Below, in pieces: positions 10,927-23,905 of a stretch of 64,000 nt of DNA. Within the stretch, counting starts at the first letter, position 1; the number at the start of each line of letters is the position of its first letter. The DNA lies in the NCBI GenBank assembly GCA_949592205.1, contig CATIUR010000001.1:264518250-264582249 (forward strand), in the 5' to 3' direction. Made by a program: the position numbers and the translations under genes. This DNA comes from Helichrysum umbraculigerum. Its lineage: Eukaryota; Streptophyta; Magnoliopsida; Asterales; Asteraceae. The notes under the pieces are model-generated. The model had not been told where the DNA came from. It saw only the letters and a program-made list of their open reading frames with translations, and did not search any database.

Positions 10927-13459
10927 GTAATGTATAAAAATCTCCAAGCTTGTAAATGCATGCGACTCGAGCTAAGTAAGCATATCCTGCTGGGCAATCC
11001 ATCTAGAGCTGTGTACCTGAGAATGCATTACTAAAACGGTCAACCAAAAGGTTGGTGAATCTCACAGGTTTATAAGTAAATAGTTTGAACACACAATTAA
11101 CAGTTGTATTTGTAAAACATCAGCCAGCCAGTAAGTAAGTGGTGGTTGCAGGTCATGCTAACCGTTTGATATCCTTGCCATGAGCCACCATAGTTGAAGC
11201 TTAACGTACAGTAAATATAGTACCCCCGTGAATGTTAATCCAAAAACATTCATATGAAACGAGTAAGAAATGCCCGTTTCTACAGTAACGGTTCGTGGTA
11301 GTGCGTGCTACCCCGGGCGGGGATTGTCAGTCCCATATGGATCCATATACTAAAACTCGCGCTTATCCCATAACTAACAACTATGATTAGGAGGCTTTCA
11401 TTGGATTAGTCGAAACACATGCAGTTGGCGTATCCGTAATTCAGTAAAGTAAGTAAATCATGCCAGCAAGTAAGTACGTGTGTTCATGTAAAACAGTAAT
11501 GCATCTCACCCCTGAGTGAAAACAGTAAAATAGGGGCTGTGAGACTCACCTGAGTCTAGCAGACAATGCAGTAAGCAAGCAAAGTAGTATCCGAACTAGC
11601 AACCCTTAGCGTCCTAATACGCATAAGGTTCAGTAAGTAATTGGAATACTTGTAAAGTATCCATGCTAGCTGTTCCCAAACTAGTTAATGTCCATAAGTT
11701 GTTTGTACGTTTGTAATTGTTTGTAAGTTGTAGTTTGTAGAAAAGTTGTACGGCCCGTTGGTAGCGGCGTATAATAATAATCTCATCTATTATTATTATG
11801 TATTTGTTGTATCGTATAGTTTTATATACATTTGTATTGCAAATTGTAACGTCCGTGCGGGTGTAATCCTAAAGTGTACGAGTGAAATTTCGTATGTGTT
11901 CGAGTGTAAGCTCGTATTAGTTTGAGTGTAAACTCATAAGTCGGTATCGAATGTAATCTCGGGTATGTGCACGAGTGGGATCTCGCGTTTTAGATAAGTG
12001 TAATCTTATTTGTATTTGAGTATTGGTGTGTACTTCCAAGAGTATAGTATTTTCATGTATAAATCGTATCGTATTTGATTTGGTTGTTGAAAAGTGATTT
12101 TTAAACACTTAGAATATTTTTAGTTTCTATTTTTGGGTTTTTGCGACATTAAATGCGACACAGTGCTTGTGTCTTATGATTTATGCGACACAATGCTTGT
12201 GTTCCTCAACACAAGGCTTGTGTCTTATGATACGCAACTTAATGCGACACAAAATGCGACACAGTCCTTGTGTTTTATGTTTTATGCGACACAATCCTTG
12301 TGTCTTATGGTTTATGCGACACAACGCTTGTGTCTTATGTCTTATGCGACACAATCCTTGTGTCTTATGGTTTATGCGACACAATCCTTGTGTGTTATGG
12401 TTTATGCGACATAATCCTTGTGTCTTATGGTTTATGCGACACAATCCTTGTGTCTTATGTTTCTATGCGACACAAGCCTTGTGTCTCATAGATTTTTGGT
12501 CTGATGCAACACAAGGGCCGTTACGTTTTTAAGCTCAGTTTTTGGGGACAAACGACCTCGGTTTGACCCGAAACTTTTACACAAGTTCTAGTATGTTACA
12601 AAGAGTTCATAAAAATTATTGGTTGGCGTTTTTAGTGTTTGTGGTGCCGTTTTCTTAAAAATGACCAAAACCGACATTTTCGATAATGTTTTCAAAAACG
12701 AGTTTTAATTATATATTTGGACATTACTAAGCTAGGGGAACAATAATCTAGCAAAATAATTGAAATCGGAAAAGTTCGAGAGTCGTCGGAAAACTTACAA
12801 AGTCGTCGGATCGAGAAACCGAAAAGATAGAATCGTAGCCCTCTTTGCGGTGATCGTTGTTGCTCCTTTCCGTTTTGTGATTCAAGCAAGTTTTGTGGGT
12901 GTTTTCTAGAGAGAGAGAGTGCCGAGATAGAGAGAGAGATGAGAGAGTTTGAGGTGGAGTGAAGAAATGTGTTTGTGTGTTGTGTGTTAGAGTGATCAAA
13001 GAGGGTGGGGGTTTGTCCCCCATGTTGGCCGGCCATGGTGGGGTCACAAGGGTGTGGCCTCACCAAATTTTGTTACCTCGTGGTTGCGCTCCGTGCGGTG
13101 CTAGTTTTTAAGTTATAAAATATAACTTTGTTTTGTTTTTGTCGGTTGGTCGAGTTTTCGTAAAGTTCGGTAACGTTTTAATTAAAAACGTATGTGTCCG
13201 TTATATTATAAACATAATATAAAGTAGTAATGGAAGTAATTAAATAATTCTACATTATTTAATATTTGTTTTACCAACGTCCGTGTGTTTGTACAATTTG
13301 TAGTTTTATACGATTTGAATGAATCGTATACGTGTATATATATATCACTTATATATATAGTAAGTAAGTAACGTGTTTAATCCTATTTCATATTAAATAC
13401 AAGTAGTAAACACGTAATTAGGGAAATTTTAAATTGGCCCTAAATTTGGGGTTGTTACA
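10927..13459 (-). repeat. Chromovirus-type LTR, minus orientation, truncated by the CACTA element
   Basis: The right edge, GGGGTTGTTACA at 13459, is the complement of an LTR start (TGTAACAACCCC). Inside are blocks shared with the other chromovirus LTRs: a GTCAACCAAAAGGTTGGTGA dyad (about 11039), a block with CCCATATGGATCCATAT (about 11333) and GTGAGACTCACCTGAG (about 11548). The CT-rich leader (minus strand) lies around 12900-12950. The LTR's other end is cut by the CACTA element at 10926. It abuts and interrupts the 5' LTR of the Athila at 13460. Confidence 0.75.
12155..12505. repeat. Array of short dyads, ACACAAnnCTTGTGT type
   Basis: Eleven recognisable units of the form GCGACACAnnnCTTGTGTC. 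Most of the later ones are spaced about 30 bp apart by TTATGGTTTAT-like linkers. The arms ACACAAG and CTTGTGT are reverse complements, so each unit can form a small hairpin or bind a dimeric protein. Frames through the array in all directions are repeat artefacts, not genes. Confidence 0.85.
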
Positions 13460-14168
13460 GATTTCCTGTTGGTTGTGAATTTATTGATAGTTGTTGATGT
13501 TGATTGATAATTATTGCCGAATATATTGAGTTTGACGGGCTAGGGTTAATAGTTAGTAATGGTTATTGATGGACAAGATAACTTTAATCAGTTATAGACT
13601 TTGTTGATTCAAGTCAAAAGAATAAATCACATAAACGGTGTTGAATTAATTTAGAATACAGTTTTGTGGACAACGTTAAATTGAACTGTTAATGTGTTGA
13701 AAACAACCTTGTGTCTTTCTTAATTGTATTGAATTCAGTTTATCTTGTAAGGAGGATTGATATATTTGAAAGGGCGCGATAGAATCCATACGTGAGCAAT
13801 TGAATAAAATGATTTCCGGATTTTAAGGAAAGTAATCTAAGCAAATGCATTTCTTTTATCATTTGAATTAAATCTTTTATTTAAGTAATTATTTTGGTAT
13901 TTCTTTATTTTATAATTAAGTTTTATTTAATAAATTATTTCTTTTATAATTGTTATTCAACTGTTCGATCGGAACTAAAACGTCCCCACTTTTTACTGCT
14001 TTAATTAATTGTAGCAATTTCCAATTTGTTAATATTGACATCCGTTCCCTGTGTTCGACTCGGACTTACTAAACTATACTATATATGATCAGGTATTCTT
14101 GCATGTGTTGTGTGTAGTAAGTTAGGTATTTTCCATTTTAAAACTAAAGCCCCGTTTACACGACATCA
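13460..14168 (+). repeat. 5' LTR of the plus-strand Athila, left part missing
   Basis: Aligns with 21991-22699 with roughly a dozen substitutions by eye. It starts abruptly at ATTTCCTGTTGG, where the chromovirus LTR ends (13459), and ends CGACATCA at 14168 next to the primer site. The missing left half (about 760 bp, known from the 3' LTR) would lie beyond the inserted element and is not in the window. Confidence 0.9.
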
Positions 14169-14174
14169 AGTTTT

Positions 14175-14192
14175 TGGCGCCGCTGCCGGGGA
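14175..14192 (+). other. Primer binding site complementary to tRNA-Asp
   Basis: TGGCGCCGCTGCCGGGGA lies six bases after the LTR end at 14168. It matches the Athila primer site, which pairs with the 3' end of plant tRNA-Asp. Confidence 0.9.
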
Positions 14193-14337
14193 GCGGTTTG
14201 TTTCAATTAAATAAATTGGAAGTTGTCTTTTGTTTATAATTTTTAGTTAATTTATTATTTATTTGTTACTTGATTAGTTGATTTCTTTTTCACTATTAGT
14301 TATAAGTTAGGGTAGTTAGGTAGCCTGTTCTCCTGGT

Positions 14338-17300
14338 TTGCCAGGTACGCTACTGGAGTTTATGACCCGAACAACAGTTCCAGACCCAACCGACCCTTTT
14401 GAAGAACCTGAACGTATATTTCATCAAAGAAGACGCGCTGCTTCAGCACCACCTAACTCACCATTAATCAACACCTTTCTTAGCGACGACTTCGAGGTTT
14501 TTACCAATAACCTTTTTACCCCACGAACCAGGAACTACCGTTAGTATTTAGAAAGCGATTTTGGAGAGTGCCTACGATTTCTTTTTAACGATCAACCAGA
14601 TAACACAATGGCAGAAGATATCGCCAACATAACGCTCGAAGAGTATTCGAGTTGGATGCGCAATGACCGTGGCACTGGAGTAGTAAGGCCAGCGATTGCA
14701 CAAGATATGGAGTTTGAAATCAAGGGACAGTTCCTCAAGGAGCTTAGGGAGAATCCTTTCCGAGGAGAAGAAAGGGAGGATGCTAATGATCATGTGGAGA
14801 AAATCGTGGAGATAGCCGATATGTTCAACGTTCCTAACATCACACGCGATCAAGTTATGCTCAGGGTATTCCCAATCACACTCAAGGGAGCTGCTAAGAG
14901 ATGGATTCAAAACGAGCCAGCTGGGTCCATCACCACATGGGAAGACCTTCGCACTAAGTTTCTGAAGATGTATTGTCCTCCTTCCAAAACTTCAAAGATG
15001 ATTGACGAGATCAGAAATTTCAAGCAGGAAATGGATGAGTCGCTACATCAAGCTTGGGAGAGATATAAGGACCTGATGCATAAGTGCCCGCAGCACGACC
15101 TGAACGATCAGCAAGTCGTGAGTATTTTCTATAAAGGAGTGGATCGCGCCACGAGACAGCAACTGGATTCCCAAGGGCCTATTCTCAAGAAGATCCCTCG
15201 TGATGCTTTGACTGCCATTCGCGACCAAGCGAAACACTCTCAGTTATGGGATGATGGCACTTCTAGACGGAAGAGGTCTGTGAATGATGACGATGGATTT
15301 GCAGCCATCACGCTAGACAACATGGGCAGAGATATTAAGAAGGTTACTGAGACTGTCTACGCTATCCAAGTGGGATGCGACAACTGTGGAGGAAGCCATT
15401 TAGTGAAAGATTGCCCCGAGATGCGAACGGGAGAACAGACTGAGGAAGTCAAGTATGGAGAAGCTCAAGCACCATATCATCAGGGCGGTGGAAACTTCTT
15501 CAGAAGACCATACCAAGATGGAGGGCGACCGTTTCGCCAAACTCAACCTAGATTTTTCACCAAGGAGCAGCCAGGTGCATCATCTTCAGACAAGCAAGCC
15601 AATTTAGAAGAAATGATGGGTAAGTTTCTCACTTCTAATGAGAAATTCATTACGAGCTCTGGACAAAGGATGGATGCCACCGACGCTGCATTGAGAAACC
15701 AAGGAGCTGCGATTAAGCAGATTGAAGGGGATGTTTCCAACATAGCCAAAGTTCTTCAAGAGAGATTCTCTGGGACCCTACCTGGATACACTGAGACCAA
15801 TCCACGGGATCAGGCGAAAGCGGTGATCACCCGGAGTGGAAGGGGTTTTGAAGACCCCATTCCAAAGAAGAAACATGTTTCTCAACCCCTACCGCAAAAA
15901 GAGAAGGAAGTAGAAGTTGTGGAAAGTCCCAAGGTGGACACTGAGGCTGAAAGAATTGCTAAAGATAAGCAATATGCAAAGGATCATGCTCCGCCGCCAC
16001 CTTATCCAGCAGCTTTGAGAAGAGGGAAAGATGATGCTCAATACCACCAGTTCCTAGAGAATCTGAAGCAACTACACATTAACATCCCATTCGTGGAAGC
16101 CATTGCTCAAATGCCAAAGTATGCAAAGTATCTGAAGGAACTTTTAACTAATAAGAGCAAACTGATGGAGGCAACCAGGGTGACAATGAATGAGAGATGT
16201 TCAGCAGTTATGCAAAATAAACTTCCACCGAAAGTGAAAGACCCTGGGAGTATTACCCTTCCTTGTCTGATTGGAAGTTTAGACCTTACTCATGCATTGG
16301 CTGACTTGGGGGCAAGCATATCAATAATGCCGTATACTATGTATGCCAGACTTAAGTTAGGGGAACCAAAGCCAATTAGAATGTGCATTGAGTTAGCAGA
16401 TCGTTCAGTTCAATATCCTAGGGGCATGGTAGAGAATGTGTTAGTCAAGGTGGATATGTTTGTTTTTCCGTGTGATTTCATCATTCTGGACATGGTTGAA
16501 GATAAAAAGGTACCTATCATTTTGGGAAGACCTTTTCTAGCCACTGCAAGGGCATTGATTGATGTTCATGATAGAAAAATTACTCTGAGGTTAGGAGACG
16601 ATGAAGTGGTGTTTAATGTCAACAAATCAATGCGGTATCCTGCTACAGTTGATGATACTTGCTACTTTGTAAGTGCTAGAGAAATGACTGATGATGAGAA
16701 GTTCCTTCAAAGTCTCATGGAAGATAAAGATCTTGATCCCATGATTCTGGAAGGATGGACGGGAAGCATAGAAGCAATTAGAGATATTGAAGAATTCGAT
16801 AAAATGCTTGAGGAGTTACAGTTCGAGAGTGATGAGGAATTAGAAAGTGATCAGCCGACTGAGAATGAAGAATCGGTTGAGACTGATGGTATTTTAGTCA
16901 AGAAAGAGACTCGCATCACTATGCATGGGATTCCCTGTTCACGAGAAGAGGTGTTGGCACGTAAATCTTCTTTTGAAGAACCACCAAAGTTAGAATTGAA
17001 AGATTTACCGACCCATTTGGAATATGCATACCTACAAGGAGAGTCGGATCTGCCAGTTATCATTTCATCCAAGCTATCAGCAAACGAGAAAGAAAGTCTG
17101 CTAAAAGTTTTGAAGGAACATAAGCATGCTATAGCATGGACGATCGGTGACATCAAGGGAATTAGCCTATCATATTGTACGCACAAGATCCTTATGGAAT
17201 CTGACTTCAAACCAGTTGTGCAACCATTAAGACGATTAAATCCTAAGGTTACGGATGTTGTGAGGAAGGAAATCATAAAATTGTTTGACTCTGGATTGAT

Positions 17301-19887
17301 ATACCCGATTTCTGATAGTCCATGGGTCAGCCCCATTCATGTTGTGCCAAAAAAAGGAGGTATGACAGTGGTTGCGAATGAGAGGAATGAGTTAATTCCC
17401 ACAAGAACTGTTACTGGATGGAGGGTCTGTATCGATTATAGAAAGCTGAATGATGCGACACGCAAGGATCACTTTCCCTTGCCATTCATTGATCAGATGC
17501 TCGAACGTCTAGCTGGAAAAGAGTATTATTGCTTTCTAGACGGATTCTCCGGGTACTTCCAAATCCCAATTGATGCAAATGATCAAGATAAGACTACTTT
17601 CACCTGCCCATTCGGAACTTTCGCTTATCGGAGAATGCCTTTCGGTCTATGTAACGCAACTGCCACATTTCAACGGTGCATGATGGCAATATTCCATGAT
17701 ACGGTAGAAGACAGCATGGAAATATTCATGGATGACTTCTCTGTGTTTGGAGATTCTTTTGATAAGTGTCTGATGAATCTAAAGAGGATGTTGCAAAGGT
17801 GTGAGAGTTCCAATCTCGTTTTAAATTGGGAAAAGTGTCATTTCATGGTACGCGAAGGAGTTGTGTTAGGGCATAAAATTTCAAGAGCTGGTATTGAAGT
17901 TGATCAAGCGAAGATTGAGGCCATAGAAAAGCTACCTCATCCAACAAATGTTAAAGGAATACGAAGTTTCTTAGGACATGCTGGGTTCTATAGAAGATTC
18001 ATCAAGGATTTTTCAAAGATAGCACGTCCTATGAACAAGTTGTTGGAAAAGGAAGCTAAGTTCGAGTTTTCAAAGGAGTGCCAAGATGCGTTCAAGATTT
18101 TAAAGAAGAAATTGGTATCCGCACCAATTATGATAAGTCCGAATTGGGATCTTCCATTTGAATTGATGTGCGATGCCAGTGATTACGTTGTAGGAGCAGT
18201 TTTAGGTCAGAGGGTTGATAAGAAGTTTCAACATATTTATTACGCAAGCAAGACTTTGACGAGTGCACAGGAGAATTACACTATGACTGAAAAGGAATTG
18301 CTTGCTGTTGTTTTTGCGTTTGATAAGTTTCGCACTTACCTGGTCCTATCAATAACTGTTGTTTTTACCGATCACTCTGCATTAAGATACTTGTTCGGAA
18401 AACAAGATGCAAAACCAAGGTTGTTGCGATGGATTTTGTTATTGCAGGAGTTTGACATTGAGATTCGTGATAAGAAGGGAGCAGAGAATCTGGCTGCAGA
18501 TCATCTGTCAAGACTGGAAAATCCAGAATTGGATAAGTTGGATGAAACGGAAATTCGAGATAAATTTCCTGATGAAAGTTTGTTGAAAGCAATTCTGAAT
18601 GAATTTCCATGGTTCGCTGATATTGAAAACTTTCTAGTTACAAAGACTCTTCCATCCGGATTGGACTTCAACCAAAGAAAGAGGTTTTTCTCATCTTTAC
18701 GGTATTACTTTTGGGAAGACCCATATCTGTTCAGACAGTGTGCCGATGGAATTGTTCGACGATGTGTAGCTGGAGAGGAATGTGACATAATCTTAGAGCA
18801 CTGTCATGATGGTCCGGCTGGAGGACATCATGGTCCAAATTACACTGCAAGGAAGGTGTTTGAGATAGGTTTTTATTGGCCAACAGTTTATAAGGATGCA
18901 TTCAAGTATGTGAAAGAATGTGATGCCTGCCAACGTACTGGAAGAATCTCAAAGAAGGATGAAATGTTGCAAAATCCAATTATGGTAAGTGAGATTTTTG
19001 ATGTCTAGGGGATAGACTTTATGGGCCCGTTTCCACCTAGCAATGGAAACAAATACATCATTGTGGCTGTGGATTATGTTTCTAAGTGGGCCGAAGCAAA
19101 AGCATTACCCACGAATGATGCTTGCGTTGTGGTAAATTTTCTTAAACAGCTATTTTCGCGCTTTGGAGCACCGAAAGCTTTAATTAGTGATCGAGGGACA
19201 CATTTCACAAATCTGCAATTGGAAAAAGTGCTGCGAAAGTACGGAGTTAAACATAAGTTTTCAACTGCTTATCATCCACAGAAGAGTGGTCAAGTGGAAG
19301 TGACTAATAGAGGGTTGAAGCGTATTTTAGAACGTTCAGTTGAAGGAAACCCTAAGAATTGGTCATACAAGTTGGATGATGCATTATGGGCGGCACGAAC
19401 AGCATTTAAGTCGTCAGTTGGAACAACGCCTTATCGCCTTGTTTATGGAAAGGCTTGTCATTTGCCTTTTGAGTTAGAGCATAAAGCATATTGGGCTTTA
19501 CAGAAGTGCAATCTTGATGAAAAGTTAGCTGGAAAGGAAAGAATGGCACAGCTAAATGAGTTGGATGAATTAAGAATAAATGCTTATGACAATTCGAGAC
19601 TGTTCAAAGAGCAAACTAAGAAATGGCATGATGCTTGCCTTAAGTCGAACCATACATTCGAGAAGGGTGATAAAGTTCTGTTGTATAGTTCTAGATTACA
19701 TTTGTTTCCAGGAAAGTTAAAGACACGCTGGACTGGCCCCTTTGTTGTTGACAAGGTTTATCCGTTTGGAGCTGTTGATTTGCAAGGATATTCTGGAAAA
19801 ACTTTCAAAGTCAATGGAAGTAGAGTGAAGAAATACTATGGTGATATAAGGGACTCCAAGCGTGATTTGGAGATGGATTTGAATTAA
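14338..19887 (+). pseudogene. Athila gag-pol polyprotein with amber codons
   Basis: The main uninterrupted ORF runs from 14608 to a TAG at 19006-19008. The same frame continues to 19887. Residue numbers count from 14608. The gag domain includes FPITLKGAAKRW and TTWEDLRTKF, and a zinc knuckle CX2CX3HX4C begins at 257. The protease Asp is 566 (LADLGAS). Reverse transcriptase has the active site FMDDF at about 1040-1044. RNase H has CDASDY with Asp 1189. The integrase HHCC domain ends with CDACQRTG at about 1438. The TAG falls where the family has Trp, two codons before the first catalytic Asp (GIDFMG). Downstream are the second Asp (SDRGTHF) and the Glu (GQVEVTNR). A 68-codon frame from 14338 is in the same phase and separated from 14608 by one TAG (14542-14544), so gag may originally have started there. 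Confidence 0.9.
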
Positions 19888-21217
19888 GTGGTGAAGAAAG
19901 ATGTCGAGCTTACCGACGGGATAAACAAAAGCGCTTTCGGGAGACAACCAGTTATTTTGTTAATTTGTATTCTGTTTTATTTTTTTTGTTTTCAGGTTTG
20001 AACTTTGTGGGTGTGTTCTCTGGAAACCCTCACGAGACTACAACTCGTCCACTCTGGATACCGAGGGGTTTAAAGGCTTATTGCATGTGCTAAATGCAAT
20101 CGTGTTGCCTACGGAAGTGTGCTATTGTATTTTATTTTTGAACGAAGTACTTCAAGCAAATTGCCTTCAAATCAGGGGAGTTTTCTGTTTCACTTCTTTT
20201 CTATTCCCTTCATTTTTATTTTCTTTTGCAATGAGGACATTGCATGTTTCTAAGTGGGGGATGGGGGAAAAGAAGTCTAATTGTCCTTAATTTATGAATG
20301 GTAGCTATTGAAAAATATATAGGTTAAGAGGCATTTTACGTGTTAGTCATTTTTCAACCTAAATTTTTCTTTTAAAATTGTTTTCTGCGTTAAAGTTTAG
20401 CGAATCTTGTAACATATTTTGGGAATGCAAAGAATGAAATGAATTTAATTTTTAAATATTAGATAGTTCATCTTATGATGTATCGATAGGCAATCTATAT
20501 GAAGGTTGTTGAGCTATTAAGAAATTTAATGCATTAAGTAGGGATTTATCCTATGAGGATCTTTTAGCAAGGTATGACCTTAGTCTTAATTCTTATATGA
20601 TAGCGTGTTATAATCCATAATTTTGGGATCCTAATTATCATCATTTGGGAATATACTGGGTGTTGTCTCCTCTGTTGTACGAAAGTACAGACCTGGTTTC
20701 CGTCAGTATATTTGATATCAAAATAGATAAAAATAAATGAGTATAAAGAACTCATAAATTGAAAAACTAAAGCCAAGTTATGTCGCTCTGTTGTACTGAG
20801 GTACAGACCTGTCACCAATGTCTTGGTTTGAAAAATGATTGATTTATTTGGATGTTCATTATTTGGAGAATTGTGACACGTTATTTGTATGAGAGTATTT
20901 ATCTATTGAGAATCAGGGGTAAGGCCTGCTAGAATAATAATAAGTTGAGCTCAATTTCTGAAATTTAGATTGTTTAAGTGGACAACAATATCGGTAATCT
21001 GAGTGAATTATCTTTTATGTGTAATAATAATATGTTAGAATGGCTTCCCATGTAGAGTTTCTTGATTGCTGAGTTTTAAGGTAGAATCGATTTTAAGATA
21101 AAAATTTGGTTTGCCGAATGCTGTGTAGTTTGTAAGTCCTTTTATGCATCGTTTGCCGTTCATATTTAAAGTTTTGAATTTTTGAGTCACCAGTCTACTT
21201 GAGGACAAGTAGGATTC
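19888..21217 (+). other. Athila 3' non-coding region between integrase and polypurine tract
   Basis: No env-like ORF is present. An internal purine tract (AAGTGGGGGATGGGGG, about 20252-20267), preceded by ATGAGGACATTGCATG, resembles the conserved post-pol sequence of Athila elements. The remainder is AT-rich and holds repeated GTAC-dyad motifs (20669-20811) and a GTTTAAGTGGACAACAATAT block (20972-20991) that recur in the unrelated copia element at 56147-56582. The 69-aa and 84-aa frames here look fortuitous. Confidence 0.6.
20669..20811 (+). promoter_or_regulatory. Pair of GTAC-dyad motifs in the Athila tail
   Basis: Two 26-base copies at 20669-20694 and 20786-20811 share CTCTGTTGTAC, four or five variable bases, then GTACAGACCTG. 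The GTAC...GTAC arms form a dyad. The same motif occurs twice in the copia element on the minus strand. Function is unknown; the type given is a guess based on conservation and dyad form. Confidence 0.5.
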
Positions 21218-21231
21218 AAGTGGGGGATGTT
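21218..21231 (+). other. Polypurine tract of the plus-strand Athila
   Basis: AAGTGGGGGATGTT directly precedes the 3' LTR start TGATG at 21232. It is the expected primer site for plus-strand DNA synthesis. A similar tract 960 bases upstream (near 20255) suggests a duplicated polypurine tract. Confidence 0.8.
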
Positions 21232-22699
21232 TGATGAAAGCCAAAATGTGCTATTTTATAGTACTAATTACCCCTTAGTTTGATTAATTTCTTATGCATT
21301 TTATTTGAATTCGATACTCATTTCGTTCATATTTGCATTTAGGAATTATCTGGAGCTTGAATCGGAAAAGAAGCTGAAAACGAGCGAGAATTGAAGAATA
21401 GAAGTTAAAAAGAGGAAAAGTGAAGAATTTGGTCGATGGTTAAAAAGCTGAGAAAATCGATCCATATGGCGTATGGATGAAGTGAGCCGGGCCGCCAGTT
21501 TATGAGGGTCAAACCCATGGGCTTTTCAATCCATACGGCATATGGAATTCCATACGACGTATGGATTGCCTTGGCAGAAACCTTAAAAAGATCATTTTGC
21601 TCTCATTTTGTACACAACACACACCACTTTTCTCCAGACGAATTCTCTGATAAAAAACCCTTATTCCAGAGCATTTTGAAGGGATTGAAGCTTGAGGAAT
21701 CAAAGACTTTCATTCGTTCAATCATTATCGCATTATTTCGGTTCGAATACACTTTTTCTTTTCATTCGATTATGAATTGTGATATGTTATTGGTTCTAAT
21801 TTTCTGTAAAAGTATGATTGGCTAGTTCTATTATGTGTTTGCTTAGATGAGAATACTTAATTGATGGATTGATTGTTATAATTGCGAACGTATTGGATTT
21901 TGTTAAATGTTTATGTGTTTATTCGTTAATCCTTGGGTATTTAATGATTGTTGCTGATTACCTAGCGTGAATTCATAATTAGTTGAGATTGATTTCCTGT
22001 TGGTTGTGAATTTATTGATAGTTGTTGATGTTGATTGATAATTATTGTCGAATATATTGAGTTTGACGGGCTAGGGTTAATAGTTAGTAATGGTTATTGA
22101 TGGACAAGATAACTTTAATCAGTTATAGACTTTGTTGATTCAAGTCAAAAGAATAAATCACATAAACGGTGTTTAATTAATTTAGAATACAGTTTTGTGG
22201 ACAACGTTAAATTGAACTGTTAATGTGTTGAAAACAACTTTGTGTCTTTCTTAATTGTATTGAATTCAGTTTATCTTGTAAGGAGGATTGATATATTTGA
22301 AAGGGCACGATAGAATCCATACGTGAGCAATTGAATAAAATGATATCCGGATTTTAAGGAAAGTAATCTAAGCAAATGCATTTCTTTTATCATTTGAATT
22401 AAATCTTTTATTTAAGTAATTATTTTTGTATTTCTTTATTTTATAATTAAGTTTTATTTAATAAATCATTTCTTTTATAATTGTTATTCAACTGTTCGAT
22501 CAGAACTAAAACGTTCCCACTTTTTACTGCTTTAATTAATTGTAGCAATTTCCAATTTGTTAATATTGACATACGTTCCCTGTGTTCGACTCGGACTTAC
22601 TAAACTATACTATATATGATCAGGTATTCTTGCATGTGTTGTGTGTAGTAAGTTAGGTATTTTCCATTTTAAAACTAAAGCCATGTTTACACGACATCA
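21232..22699 (+). repeat. 3' LTR of the plus-strand Athila (1468 bp)
   Basis: Starts TGATG and ends CATCA, the short inverted termini of Athila LTRs. The last 709 bases match the truncated 5' LTR. Three ATCCATAC/GTATGGAT dyads sit at 21460-21566, upstream of a weak TATA-like CCTTAAAAAG near 21579. A 107-codon frame at 21502-21825 is not supported. Confidence 0.9.
21460..21566. repeat. ATCCATAC/GTATGGAT dyads in the Athila LTR
   Basis: Three copies: ATCCATATGGCGTATGGAT at 21460-21478 and two fused copies at 21529-21566. A fourth copy of the same motif (ATCCATACGCCGTATGGAT) lies in the neighbouring LTR at 22739-22757, 17 bases before TATAAAA. Confidence 0.85.
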
Positions 22700-23905
22700 A
22701 AGCCCAGTGTATTCGTAGCTGGGCCGGGCTAAGAATCAATCCATACGCCGTATGGATCAACTTTCCAGAAAAGTATAAAACGCGAAAATTAAAACAGAGG
22801 ATCGGCTGGGATTTTCGACAGAGGGTTTTCCAGGCGACTAGGGTGTTTCAATTACGAATTTTAGGGTTTATTTGGAGGCACAAGGAGCAAAGGTTGATTC
22901 TATTTTGATTTAGTTCTTTGTGATTCATTATTTCGGTTTGTATTACTCGTATTTGTTTCGATTACTTCATGTTTTTGAGATTAATATTGTTGTTTTTACA
23001 TTACTCAATGATGAATTGAATTAGTTAGTAGTTGTGTAATAATATACGTTGGATAATGATTATTGAATGATTATATTTGCACGTTTGTTAAGTTATTTAA
23101 TTGAAGATGGTTATATTATTCGTTGAACCTTAATTATTGGTGATTGTTAGTTAATATTTCTTAACGTGATTAATAGTATTGATGAGATTGAGTTCCTTGA
23201 GTATTATTGATTATTGATGGTTACTAAATCTAGGGTTTTGACCATTGCTTAATATATTGAGTTTGAGAGGTTAAGAATTTAAGTACTAGACAGTCTAAAA
23301 TGATTAAGACAATAAGAAATTATTGGGTATTGTTAATTCATACCAATAGGATTAATTATAATCAATCGTGAATGTTTAAAGCATGAGTTAGGGAAAGACA
23401 CGCAATAGAAACATACAATTCTTGCGACATCGGATCGATGTTTAATGTTGGAACCTAAGTTATAGAAATTATTTAGACCCGAACCGTTGGCTAATTTACA
23501 TTCAACTTAGAATCTTTGATTAGTAACTAAGTTGATCTAAAAGAAATCACAGTTAAATAATTAACGTGCAATTAATCAGGATATATGAATCTGAACGGAG
23601 TTATTTACACAATTACTTATTCCTTCCTATTATTTCCTATCTATTCATTACTTTAAGTATTTTTATTGTTTATTTATTATTTCAATTAATATGTTCGCCC
23701 GGAACTAAAACGCCCCCTTATTTACTGTTTTTTTAGTTAATTAGTATTTTCTATTTTTATAAATAACCACTGTTCCCTGAGTTCGACTCGGACTTACCAA
23801 GTCTATACTTACATTCGATCAGGTATTCTTGCCTGGTTGTGTGAAAAGTATTTATTAGGTATTTCCATTTCTAAATTGTAAAACAAGACCTTTCACGATA
23901 CATCA
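22700..23905 (+). repeat. Second Athila-type LTR, right part only
   Basis: Contains the ATCCATAC dyad (22739-22757), a TATAAAA box (22774-22780) and a right end resembling the first Athila LTR (a TTCGACTCGGACTTAC block, then GATCAGGTATTCTTGC) but clearly diverged. It ends ACATCA at 23905, inside the gag gene of a minus-strand Athila. It is thus probably the 3' LTR of a plus-strand element inserted into that gag, itself split by the element at 13460-22699. Confidence 0.75.
22774..22780 (+). promoter_or_regulatory. TATA box of the second Athila LTR
   Basis: TATAAAA followed by GC-containing then A-rich sequence, 17 bases after an ATCCATAC dyad. This is consistent with an LTR promoter core. The call is by sequence only. 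Confidence 0.5.

Larger units (their letters stand above)
13460..22699 (+). mobile_element. Nearly complete Athila-lineage Ty3 retrotransposon
   Basis: Order on the plus strand: partial 5' LTR, tRNA-Asp primer site, gag-pol (protease, reverse transcriptase, RNase H, integrase), a 1.3-kb non-coding tail, polypurine tract and full 3' LTR. The lineage call rests on the Athila insertion between reverse transcriptase motifs (KKGGMTVV, then NELIPTRTVTGWRVCIDY) and on the primer site. No env-like ORF follows integrase. LTR divergence of about 1-2 percent suggests a fairly recent insertion. The right neighbour at 22700 is another Athila LTR, so this element probably inserted into it. Confidence 0.88.

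Noticed and set aside
12155..12505. Possible CRISPR-like array (short palindromic repeats with spacers)
   Set aside because: The spacers are themselves near-identical, the units drift, and the array lies in a plant LTR with no cas genes.
12133..12532. Several overlapping frames of 73-121 codons on both strands
   Set aside because: They run through the 30-bp dyad array, so every frame looks periodic. No family features.
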